The position numbers and the translations under genes were made by a program. Of a DNA stretch of 8,626 bases, positions 1-6,500 are shown piece by piece; position 1 is the stretch's first letter; each line of letters opens with the position of its first letter. The notes beneath the pieces were generated by a model that searched no databases, was not told the DNA's origin, and was given only the letters and a program-made list of their open reading frames with translations. This DNA comes from Candidatus Symbiothrix sp. (GTDB taxonomy: Bacteria > Bacteroidota > Bacteroidia > Bacteroidales > Azobacteroidaceae). The stretch spans positions 1 to 8,626 of the forward strand of contig JAISXN010000091.1 of the NCBI GenBank assembly GCA_031270525.1, read 5' to 3'.

Positions 1-443
1 TCCACGCCGCCGATTACGTAAGGCGTTGTTCCCGAAGCCGCAATCCCAATCACAGTATCCGACTCATTAATGTCAAGCGCTTGTAATTCTTCCCAAGCTC
101 GTTCGGGATTATCTTCCGCCGCCTCAACCGCGCTCCGCAAGGCGACGTCGCCTCCGGCAATCAATCCGATAATAATTCCCGGCGATACCCCGAAAGTAGG
201 CGGGATTTCCGAAGCATCCAATACGCCTAAACGTCCGCTCGTTCCAGCACCCAAATAAAAAACACGCCCCCCGGAAAGCATCTGTTCTATTATCCGGTCT
301 ACAAATCTTTCTATCTGAGGAATTATCCCTTTGATTATCAAAGGCACATTAGCGTCTTCCTGATTCATTCCGGTTAAAAGTTCGCGTACCGACATCCGGT
401 CCAGATGCTGAAAGACCGAAGGAGATTCTGTGATACTTACCAT
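1..443 (-). CDS. murQ: N-acetylmuramic acid 6-phosphate etherase MurQ (N-terminal half, runs off the left edge)
   Basis: MurQ is a cytoplasmic SIS-domain lyase that removes the D-lactyl ether from MurNAc-6-phosphate, giving GlcNAc-6-phosphate and D-lactate. It is the committed step of MurNAc recycling. Reading the minus strand from ATG at 443-441 gives 147 codons without a stop. The family is usually about 270-300 residues, so roughly half is visible. The diagnostic SIS block GAGTSGRLGVLDASE lies at residues 65-79, followed by PPTFG (81-85) and a GLIAGG stretch (93-98). Glu79 and Glu110 have the same 31-residue spacing as the two catalytic glutamates I recall for E. coli MurQ (Glu83 and Glu114). 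An N-terminal MSVRELL motif (17-23) is also typical of the family. The start is well fixed: an in-frame TAA lies two codons upstream. No Shine-Dalgarno sequence is visible. The gene is transcribed away from the plus-strand operon and shares its regulatory region. Identification is firm. Confidence 0.96.
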   Translation of the reverse strand, partial: MVSITESPSVFQHLDRMSVRELLTGMNQEDANVPLIIKGIIPQIERFVDRIIEQMLSGGRVFYLGAGTSGRLGVLDASEIPPTFGVSPGIIIGLIAGGDVALRSAVEAAEDNPERAWEELQALDINESDTVIGIAASGTTPYVIGGV

Positions 444-479
444 TTCTTATTTTTAGCTATTATTATAACATTATATTTA

Positions 480-531
480 GCAATTTGTATGACAAATTTT
501 CTCTTAAACGAATATGTTTAGAAGAAATTGC
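480..531 (-). repeat. Inverted repeats in the predicted murQ leader
   Basis: GCAATTT (480-486) and AAATTGC (525-531) form a 7-bp inverted repeat. Between them, TAAAC (505-509) and GTTTA (516-520) form a smaller one. If murQ is transcribed from about 535, its leader RNA could fold this way, and the outer stem would compete with the palindrome at 482-498, which shares bases 482-486. The arms are short and AT-rich, so chance in low-complexity DNA is a real alternative. Confidence 0.25.
482..498. promoter_or_regulatory. Palindromic operator candidate 1 (AATTTGT-ATG-ACAAATT)
   Basis: This is a perfect 7-bp inverted repeat around the trinucleotide ATG. It sits between the predicted murQ transcription start (about 535, minus strand) and the murQ start codon, where a bound repressor could block initiation or elongation. 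Its sequence differs from the palindrome at 644-660 only at one symmetrical pair of positions, so both fit AATWTGTATGACAWATT. The TGT-N3-ACA core suits a dimeric helix-turn-helix regulator. FadR-type GntR proteins often bind cores of this type, but assigning that family is inference. Confidence 0.6.
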
Positions 532-542
532 ATAACAAAGTC

Positions 543-574
543 CAAAAGTACTATTTTTTAATGAATTTTACAAC
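543..574 (-). promoter_or_regulatory. Candidate Bacteroides-type promoter for murQ
   Basis: On the minus strand the -7 element reads TACTTTTG (550 down to 543), matching the Bacteroides consensus TAnnTTTG. Twenty bases upstream is GTTG (574 down to 571), a three-of-four match to the -33 TTTG. Transcription would begin near 535, leaving a leader of about 90 bases before the murQ ATG. A perfect upstream TTTG (577 down to 574) exists, but its 23-base spacing is longer than usual. Confidence 0.5.
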
Positions 575-643
575 AAAAAAAAGAGAAATTTATAATATAA
601 AACAAAAATATAACGAAAATAAAAAAAAATGCTGTACTTATAT

Positions 644-660
644 AATATGTATGACATATT
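644..660. promoter_or_regulatory. Palindromic operator candidate 2 (AATATGT-ATG-ACATATT)
   Basis: This is a second perfect 7-bp inverted repeat with the same ATG spacer as the site at 482-498. It ends two bases before the -33 TTTG element (662-665) of the predicted operon promoter. Its centre lies at about -47 relative to the inferred transcription start near 699, a position compatible with an activator next to RNA polymerase or with a repressor hiding the -33 region. The two palindromes are 162 bp apart centre to centre. No regulator gene lies in the window. Confidence 0.6.
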
Positions 661-661
661 T

Positions 662-692
662 TTTGTTTTTTCAAAAATAATATTTACCTTTG
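662..692 (+). promoter_or_regulatory. Candidate Bacteroides-type promoter for the five-gene operon
   Basis: TTTG (662-665), a 19-base spacer and TACCTTTG (685-692) match the primary sigma consensus of Bacteroides (TTTG / TAnnTTTG) exactly. Transcription should start around 697-701. This argues that the glycosyltransferase begins at ATG 735, about 35 bases downstream, and not at TTG 690, which lies inside the -7 element, or ATG 708, which would leave almost no leader. I saw no other promoter of this quality between the plus-strand genes. Confidence 0.65.
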
Positions 693-734
693 AAGCATTA
701 TTGTTTTATGCAAATTTTTCAGAACAAGAATAAC

Positions 735-2210
735 ATGAAAAAGACGACATGCTTCCTACCTTACAGTACAGAGGAAACTACAAGGAGTACGGTAATGGAA
801 TTACGGCAATGTAGCGAAACGGACGATATTTTTGTGATTCATAAAAACACCCAGGACATAGTTTTACCGGAAGGCTGTAAAAGTTTGGTTGCCGGCGCAT
901 TGCAGCAGACAGCCACGTTAAAAGCCCTGGCAAACGAAATTCGCACCGCTTACACCTTATTATATATACAATCTTTACCCTTGCAATCAGGCGCTTACGC
1001 CATCGAACGAATGTTGCAGGTAGCCGAAGATACGGAAGCCGGATTATTATACGCCGATTGCTACAAAATTAAAGAAGGCGTGCAACAAGCACATCCGGTG
1101 ATTGATTATCAGGAAGGCAGTTTGCGTGACGATTTCGATTTCGGTTCCTTATTATTATATCGTTCCGACGCTTTTATAGAAGCCGTAAAAGCGATGGATG
1201 CCGATTACCGGTCGGCCGCCCTGTATGATCTACGTTTGAAAATTTCCCGGAAATACCGTTTGTTTCATTTACAGGAACCGCTTTATACGGAATTGGAAAC
1301 CGACAACCGGAAATCGGGTGAAAAAATCTTCGATTATGTTGATCCGAAAAACCGGCAAGTGCAAATCGAAATGGAACAAGCTTGTACGCATCACCTGAAA
1401 GCCATCGGAGCATGGCTGAAACCCGAATTTACTCCCGTAGTTTTTTCCGAAGATACTTTCCCTGTGGAAGCTTCCGTCATTATACCGGTACGCAATCGCG
1501 AACGCACCATCGAAGATGCTGTTCGCTCGGCGCTGAAGCAGGAAACGAAATTTCCATTCAACCTGATTGTAGTCGATAACCATTCCACCGACCGGACCAC
1601 GGAAATACTGCGGAAAATCGCCGCTACCGATTCCCGCCTGATTCACGTCATGCCCGACCGGGATGATCTGGGCATCGGCGGTTGTTGGAATACAGCTATC
1701 ATGCATCCACAATGCGGAAAGTTCGCCATTCAATTAGACAGCGACGATATATACATCGACAATCAGGTTATCCAAACGATTGTCGATGCTTTTTATGAGC
1801 AGAATTGCGCCATGATTGTCGGGACTTACCAAATGGTAAATTTCAAACTGGAAGAAATCCCGCCCGGCATTATCGACCATCGCGAATGGACACCCGACAA
1901 CGGACGAAACAATGCTTTGCGTATTAACGGTCTGGGTGCTCCGAGAGCTTTTTACACGCCGGTATTGCGGGAAATCAAACTTCCCAATACCAGTTACGGC
2001 GAAGATTACGCCGTAGGATTGTCCATCTCGCGCCATTACCGCATCGGGCGAATCTATACGCCTTTGTATCAATGCCGTCGTTGGGATGATAACTCCGACG
2101 CTTCTTTGGATATCAATAAACAAAACACCCATAATTTCTATAAAGACCGTATCCGGACCATCGAATTATCAGCGAGAAAACGATTAAATGAAAGACAAAC
2201 AGAACAATAG
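735..2210 (+). CDS. Two-domain family 2 glycosyltransferase, N-terminal domain apparently degenerate
   Basis: With the ATG at 735 this is a 491-residue protein without a signal peptide or membrane segment, so it is probably cytoplasmic. The C-terminal half is a GT-A fold, family 2 catalytic domain: ASVIIPVRN at 246-254, VVDNHSTD a little later, the DSDD metal/nucleotide-sugar motif at 335-338, a GED at 422-424 that could supply the catalytic base, and QCRRW at 446-450, which fits the QxxRW motif. The first roughly 200 residues look like a second GT2-like domain (LLYADCYKI at 104-112), but the position where a DxD motif is expected reads IQSLPL (78-83), so this half may be inactive or structural. 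In-frame TTG 690 and ATG 708 are disfavoured because of the promoter at 662-692. It overlaps the permease gene by 23 bases, implying coupled expression. Donor and acceptor are unknown. Its co-transcription with an AmpG-like permease suggests cell-wall sugar metabolism, by context only. Confidence 0.85.
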   Translation: MKKTTCFLPYSTEETTRSTVMELRQCSETDDIFVIHKNTQDIVLPEGCKSLVAGALQQTATLKALANEIRTAYTLLYIQSLPLQSGAYAIERMLQVAEDTEAGLLYADCYKIKEGVQQAHPVIDYQEGSLRDDFDFGSLLLYRSDAFIEAVKAMDADYRSAALYDLRLKISRKYRLFHLQEPLYTELETDNRKSGEKIFDYVDPKNRQVQIEMEQACTHHLKAIGAWLKPEFTPVVFSEDTFPVEASVIIPVRNRERTIEDAVRSALKQETKFPFNLIVVDNHSTDRTTEILRKIAATDSRLIHVMPDRDDLGIGGCWNTAIMHPQCGKFAIQLDSDDIYIDNQVIQTIVDAFYEQNCAMIVGTYQMVNFKLEEIPPGIIDHREWTPDNGRNNALRINGLGAPRAFYTPVLREIKLPNTSYGEDYAVGLSISRHYRIGRIYTPLYQCRRWDDNSDASLDINKQNTHNFYKDRIRTIELSARKRLNERQTEQ

Positions 2211-3474
2211 AAAAATTTCACCCTGGGCATGGATTCCTTCGCTTTATCTGGCGGAAGGATTACCATTTGTGGCGGTACAAACTATTTCCGTCATCATGTA
2301 TAAGCGAATGGGAATTTCCAATACCGACATCGCATTATATACCGGTTTATTGTACTTACCCTGGCTTATTAAACCTGTTTGGAGTCCTTTTGTGGATATC
2401 CTGAAAACCAAACGCTGGTGGATTCTTATTACACAATTATTAATGGGCGCCGGATTTGCAGGAGTTGCCTTTACGGCTCCTCTTCCTTTCTTTTTTCAAG
2501 CGACATTGGCATTTTTCTACCTGTTGGCATTTAGTTCCGCTACGCACGACATTGCCGCTGACGGCTTTTATATGACAGGCCTCGATACCAACCAGCAAGC
2601 CATGTATATAGGCGCTCGTAATGTATTTTACCGTATAGCAACACTTATCGGCCAGGGGGGACTGGTTTTTCTGGCAGGCTATCTCGAAAGAGTAACAGGA
2701 AATATCCCATTTGCGTGGTCGATTACCTTTTTTGTATTGGCAGGCTTGTTTATCCTGGTAAGCATTTACCATCGCTTTGCCCTACCCAAACCGGAATCGG
2801 ATGCTCCCAATCCGGACCTGACGGCGAGCGACATCATACGGGAATTTGGCGAAACTTTTTTGTCTTTCTTTAAAAAACCGCAAATACTTGCGGCGCTGTT
2901 CTTTATGTTGACTTTCCGCTTTGCCGAATCACAATTGCAAAAACTGATTAATCCTTTTTTGCTCGACCCCAAAGGTGCAGGCGGATTGGGATTAAGTACG
3001 GAAGAAGTAGGTTTCGTTTACGGAACGGTAGGAGTCATTGCATTACTGTTGGGCGGAATTGTCGGCGGTATCGCCGCAGCCGAAGGAGGATTGAAAAAAT
3101 GGCTCTGGCCAATGACGCTCAGCATGTTGCTCACTGCCGCCACCTTTGTTTATTTGAGTTTTTCGCAAACTGGCGATTTGCTGGTAATCAATATTTGCGT
3201 CTTTGTCGAACAATTCGGATACGGCTTTGGCTTCACCGCCTACATGCTCTACCTGATGTATTTTTCCGACGGTCGCCACAAGACTGCGCACTACGCGATT
3301 TGTACCGGTTTTATGGCTGCCGGCATGATGATCCCCGGTATGTTCGCCGGCTGGTTGCAGGAACAGTTGGGATACAATCACTTCTTTATTTGGGTGATGA
3401 TTTGCAGTATTGTTCCTATCATTGCCGTATCGTTGTTGAAAATCGACCCGGCGTATGGGAAGAAAAAAAAGTAA
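2188..3474 (+). CDS. ampG: AmpG-like MFS permease, probable muropeptide/anhydromuropeptide importer
   Basis: This 428-residue, strongly hydrophobic protein has about 12 predicted membrane helices, with a polar central cytoplasmic loop at roughly residues 194-232 separating the two six-helix halves. Family marks of AmpG are clear: LAEGLPF (21-27) in helix 1, LPWLIKPVWSPFVD in the region of helix 2, TKRWW (74-78) in the following loop, and an HDIAADG motif near helix 4. E. coli AmpG is longer (about 490 residues, 14 helices) and imports GlcNAc-anhydroMurNAc with or without peptide across the inner membrane. The exact substrate here is inferred from homology and from neighbouring peptidoglycan hydrolases. 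The ATG lies inside the end of the glycosyltransferase gene, and the next in-frame Met falls in the first helix, so the start is secure. The gene ends in three consecutive in-frame stops (TAATAATAA). A 34-base AT-rich gap without a visible terminator separates it from the next gene. Confidence 0.88.
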   Translation: MKDKQNNRKISPWAWIPSLYLAEGLPFVAVQTISVIMYKRMGISNTDIALYTGLLYLPWLIKPVWSPFVDILKTKRWWILITQLLMGAGFAGVAFTAPLPFFFQATLAFFYLLAFSSATHDIAADGFYMTGLDTNQQAMYIGARNVFYRIATLIGQGGLVFLAGYLERVTGNIPFAWSITFFVLAGLFILVSIYHRFALPKPESDAPNPDLTASDIIREFGETFLSFFKKPQILAALFFMLTFRFAESQLQKLINPFLLDPKGAGGLGLSTEEVGFVYGTVGVIALLLGGIVGGIAAAEGGLKKWLWPMTLSMLLTAATFVYLSFSQTGDLLVINICVFVEQFGYGFGFTAYMLYLMYFSDGRHKTAHYAICTGFMAAGMMIPGMFAGWLQEQLGYNHFFIWVMICSIVPIIAVSLLKIDPAYGKKKK

Positions 3475-3508
3475 TAATAAAATCTTTTTTAATTAAATTA
3501 TACATAGT

Positions 3509-5566
3509 ATGAAGAAAACATCCACAACCCTATTTATCATCCTTCTGACCGGCGCTATTTTGTACGCCCAATCCCCCAAACGGGAAATCCGCGCAACCTG
3601 GATAGCCACGGTTACCCGGATTGACTGGCCGAAACAAAACGGCGCCACAGCACAAAAAAACGAAATGCTGAAGATGCTCGATTCCATACAAAGTTTGAAG
3701 TTAAATGCAGTATTTTTCCAAGTCCGTTCGCGCTGCGACGCCATGTACAATTCCGCTTACGAACCTTGGAGCAGCGACTTGGGCATTGCCCGCGGAACCG
3801 ATCCGGGCTACGACCCGCTGGCTTTCGTCGTTGAAGAATGTCATAAACGCGGCCTCGAATGTCATGCATGGCTGAACCCCTATCGTTACAGCCGCGACGC
3901 CAACGGATGGACCGGCGCCAACGATAATGCGCTGAATTACGAAAAAACCCATCCCGAATGGTTGCTCTGGTATTCCAACAATGTCGTGTGCGACCCTGCA
4001 TTACCCGAAGTCAGAGTGCGTATCAAAAGTGTTGTCGGCGATATTTTAAGTAAATACGACGTGGACGGCATTATTTTCGACGACTATTTTTATCCTTATG
4101 GCGGCACAACCAATCAGGACGCCAACTCGGTAGCTCAATATAAACCCGCCGGCATGAACGTGCACGACTGGCGTCGCGACAACGTAAACCACATGATTGC
4201 CGATGTTTACGACACCATTCAAGCCGTCCGTCCCTGGGTTACATTCGGCGTTTCGCCCTTCGGCATCTGGACTACCGACCAATCGGCAGCGAACAAAGAA
4301 GGGATTCCCCTACCCTCCGGCATCACCGGCGGTAACATGTATCAGGAAATTTATTGCGACCCTGTGGCTTGGCTGAAACAGGGAACCGTCGATTATATTT
4401 CACCCCAACTCTACTGGAAAACCGGCGGCGGCCAGGATTACAATAAACTCTGTCCGTGGTGGGCCGATTTGGCAAACCAATTCGGCGTACAGTTTTATTC
4501 GAGTATGGCGAACTACAAATACGCGGAAAAAACAGATGCAGCTTACACCGTAACCGAATTGGCGAACCAATCGCTCCGCAATCGCAGTTCGGCCAAAGAC
4601 GACGCTCCGGGACATGTATTCTACAACACGCAAGCTTGGGTATTTGATGCGCCTTTCCGTAAGAAATTCCGGGAAGAAGTTTTTACGAAACCGTCGCTTA
4701 CGCCCGCTATCGGTTGGAAACCGGCGAATGACCAGGGAATGGTTACTTTCAATGCGCCTGTGGGCAGCATCATTTCCTGGATATACAACGAAACAGACGA
4801 TAGTGTCCGCTATGCCGTTTACGCTGTTCCCATTGCCAGGATAAACGACCCATCCGTTTTTTCCAAATCCGATTATCTGCTGGGCGTTTCATACGCTAAA
4901 CAATATCCTTTGCCCGGCGGCGTCAGTACCAGTTCACACCGGATTGCCGTTTCGGTATTAGACCGTTACGGTAATGAATTTGCCCCGCGCATATTGGGAA
5001 CATCCGTGAGTGAAATGACCGCGGCGCAATTAGTTTCTCCGGACGACTACGCATCGGCAGGGATTCCGGTTCAATTCCTGTGGAACGCCGTGAATAAAGC
5101 CGATTGCTACGTATGGCAATTAGCTACCGATGAGAATTTCACCGATATCGTTTGCACGAGGGAAACCACAAACCCCGGTTTTAGTACAAGTTCACAACTC
5201 AATATCAAGGAAGACGGAAGAACATATTATTGGCGCGTCAGAACACGCAAAGCGAATGTCCGCGATGTATGGTCGGAAACCCGCCGGATAATTCTCTCGT
5301 CCAACAGCGGAACGGAAACCATTGCTTCGGAAAATGCAGGAATGCTCAAAGCGTATGTATCCGGCAAGCAACTCTTTGTTGAATCGGCTGTTGCCGGTCA
5401 GGCCGACATCCGCGTTTTCAAGCTTTCGGGACAACTGTTTTCGGTTTTGGAATATCGCTTGCAAGCAGGGAAAAATCTGATTCCGGTCCACATTCCGGAT
5501 ACGGTTTCGCTCATCAATATCCGGACAGGAAACAAAGAAATCACAGTAAAAAACATAAACAGATGA
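3509..5566 (+). CDS. Secreted GHL10-family (DigH/YddW-like) glycoside hydrolase with C-terminal Fn3-like and sorting-like domains
   Basis: This 685-residue protein begins with a signal peptide (about residues 1-20, cleavage after ILYA, no lipobox Cys). The glycosyl-hydrolase-like 10 domain (Pfam PF02638 type) covers about residues 23-395. Marks include REIRATWIATV near the start, NAVFFQVR, a HAWLNPYR block, the acidic FDDYFYP motif (Asp191, Asp192), VTFGVSPFGIW and VDYISPQLYW. Asp191/Asp192 are candidate active-site residues by conservation. E. coli DigH (YddW), of the same family, cleaves peptide-free peptidoglycan strands, so the same substrate is likely. A beta-rich linker region precedes an Fn3-like domain (about 507-595) with a YYWRVRT strand. 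Residues 612-685 resemble a type IX secretion C-terminal domain (VFKLSGQL at 636-643, then LQAGKN and a terminal beta segment), although the usual GxY motif is missing. The stop overlaps the next start (ATGA). E. coli DigH is about 440 residues, so the extra C-terminal modules account for the greater length. Confidence 0.88.
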   Translation: MKKTSTTLFIILLTGAILYAQSPKREIRATWIATVTRIDWPKQNGATAQKNEMLKMLDSIQSLKLNAVFFQVRSRCDAMYNSAYEPWSSDLGIARGTDPGYDPLAFVVEECHKRGLECHAWLNPYRYSRDANGWTGANDNALNYEKTHPEWLLWYSNNVVCDPALPEVRVRIKSVVGDILSKYDVDGIIFDDYFYPYGGTTNQDANSVAQYKPAGMNVHDWRRDNVNHMIADVYDTIQAVRPWVTFGVSPFGIWTTDQSAANKEGIPLPSGITGGNMYQEIYCDPVAWLKQGTVDYISPQLYWKTGGGQDYNKLCPWWADLANQFGVQFYSSMANYKYAEKTDAAYTVTELANQSLRNRSSAKDDAPGHVFYNTQAWVFDAPFRKKFREEVFTKPSLTPAIGWKPANDQGMVTFNAPVGSIISWIYNETDDSVRYAVYAVPIARINDPSVFSKSDYLLGVSYAKQYPLPGGVSTSSHRIAVSVLDRYGNEFAPRILGTSVSEMTAAQLVSPDDYASAGIPVQFLWNAVNKADCYVWQLATDENFTDIVCTRETTNPGFSTSSQLNIKEDGRTYYWRVRTRKANVRDVWSETRRIILSSNSGTETIASENAGMLKAYVSGKQLFVESAVAGQADIRVFKLSGQLFSVLEYRLQAGKNLIPVHIPDTVSLINIRTGNKEITVKNINR

Positions 5567-6486
5567 AAAAATTAATTGTTCTATTAGCCGTATTGGCTGT
5601 ATGGGGACAGACAGTTGTCGCCCAAACCATTGATGTTATTTCCGTTCAACTGTTGAACGGAACGGAAAAAGGCGGATTCTTCCATCCGGTATTCAGTCCG
5701 CAAGGAACTTATCTGTTGACAACCGGTGAAAATTATGCCGGCTTGAATCACCATTCGTTGGCCACCAACGAAGTACAAAAGCTTACCGCCGACGCGGGAG
5801 CCGGTTACGATCTCCGTATCAGCGAAGATGGAAACACCATTCTATTCAAACGGACGGAATTCCCAAAAAATCTGCGTTATACTTCCCTGCGGCAATACAA
5901 TTTGCAGGATAAAAAGCAATCGGAAATAGAAAAAGCGACGCGGGAAAAAATCACGCCGGCCTTCGTCGGCAATCAAGCTGCTTATGTGAAAGGCAACACT
6001 TTGGTAAAATCCTCGTTGAGGTCGTCCGGAAGTAAGGTCGCAATTCCCTTTATCAATATTGAAGACCGGAAAATGGTACTTTACTCCGGAACAAAACGAA
6101 CGACAATCACGCCCAACGGCGCAGACGCCAGCTATTTCTGGGCCAGCGTATCGCCCGACCAAAAGCATATTGTTTACACCGTTGCAGCGCACGGGACATT
6201 TGTTTGTACTGTCGACGGAAAAAACCCGGTTTCCCTAGGCAAGCTCAACGCTCCCAAATGGCTGGGTAATCAATGGATTGTCGGTATGGACGATAAAGAT
6301 GATGGAGATTTCGTTACATCATCCGCTATCGTAGTTTCCACCATTGACGGGAAAGTCCGCCAAACGCTGGCTACGCCCCAAACGCCAATTGCCATGTACC
6401 CGGCAGCTTCGGCCGACGGCAAACGCGTCGCTTTCAACAGCGGCGAAGGAAAGATATACATTTTAGATATTAACATTCAAAAATAA
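5563..6486 (+). CDS. Secreted PD40/TolB-like beta-propeller protein, function unknown
   Basis: This 307-residue protein has a clear signal peptide (residues 1-20, cleavage VVA|Q), placing it in the periplasm or beyond. The mature part carries WD40-like PD40 repeats with the usual SPDG-type turns: FSPQG from residue 44, ISEDG (86-90), VSPDQ (196-200) and ASADGKRVAF (282-291). Each is followed by a hydrophobic beta strand, as in TolB and Bacteroidota PD40 proteins. I see no OmpA/Pal-type peptidoglycan-binding domain and no catalytic motif. A propeller of this size could be a binding or scaffolding module. The start codon overlaps the stop of the GHL10 gene by four bases, and the amidase begins 14 bases downstream, so it sits between two presumed peptidoglycan hydrolases. 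A role in holding or regulating them is possible but is inference only. Confidence 0.82.
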   Translation: MKKLIVLLAVLAVWGQTVVAQTIDVISVQLLNGTEKGGFFHPVFSPQGTYLLTTGENYAGLNHHSLATNEVQKLTADAGAGYDLRISEDGNTILFKRTEFPKNLRYTSLRQYNLQDKKQSEIEKATREKITPAFVGNQAAYVKGNTLVKSSLRSSGSKVAIPFINIEDRKMVLYSGTKRTTITPNGADASYFWASVSPDQKHIVYTVAAHGTFVCTVDGKNPVSLGKLNAPKWLGNQWIVGMDDKDDGDFVTSSAIVVSTIDGKVRQTLATPQTPIAMYPAASADGKRVAFNSGEGKIYILDINIQK

Positions 6487-6492
6487 AGGAGG
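6486..6492 (+). promoter_or_regulatory. Strong Shine-Dalgarno sequence (AAGGAGG) ahead of the amidase
   Basis: AAGGAGG ends eight bases before the ATG at 6501, near-ideal spacing for pairing with 16S rRNA. The other starts in this window lack such a site, as is usual in Bacteroidota. It fixes the amidase start and suggests that this gene is translated independently of the propeller gene upstream. Confidence 0.75.
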
Positions 6493-6500
6493 AACAAGTT

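Larger units (their letters stand above)
444..734. other. AT-rich divergent regulatory region between murQ and the glycosyltransferase operon
   Basis: This 291-base stretch has no credible gene. It is far richer in A and T than the flanking coding DNA, with A-runs at 575-582, 599-608, 616-619 and 621-629. It contains a candidate promoter facing each way and two near-identical palindromes, listed separately. The upstream extension of the glycosyltransferase frame (TTG at 690 or ATG at 708) overlaps or nearly touches the predicted promoter, so it is unlikely to be translated. No structured RNA or riboswitch was recognised. Confidence 0.85.

Noticed and set aside
70..258. Plus-strand 62-codon open frame
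   Set aside because: It lies antisense to the conserved MurQ coding sequence, including the GAGTSGRLG block, and its Ser/Ala/Pro-rich translation has no recognisable features.
690..734. N-terminal extension of the glycosyltransferase from TTG 690
   Set aside because: The TTG is the last three bases of the predicted -7 element, so it is unlikely to be in the transcript.
1269..1733. Minus-strand 154-codon open frame
   Set aside because: It lies entirely opposite the catalytic domain of the glycosyltransferase, whose motifs are clear. No promoter or family resemblance was seen.
3475..3508. Possible terminator or internal promoter between the permease and hydrolase genes
   Set aside because: The 34 bases contain a T-run but no stem with G/C pairs, and no TTTG/TAnnTTTG pair, so neither is supported.
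3099..3512. Plus-strand 137-codon open frame within the permease gene
   Set aside because: It is an out-of-frame reading of the AmpG-like gene. The permease frame has membrane helices and family motifs through the same bases.
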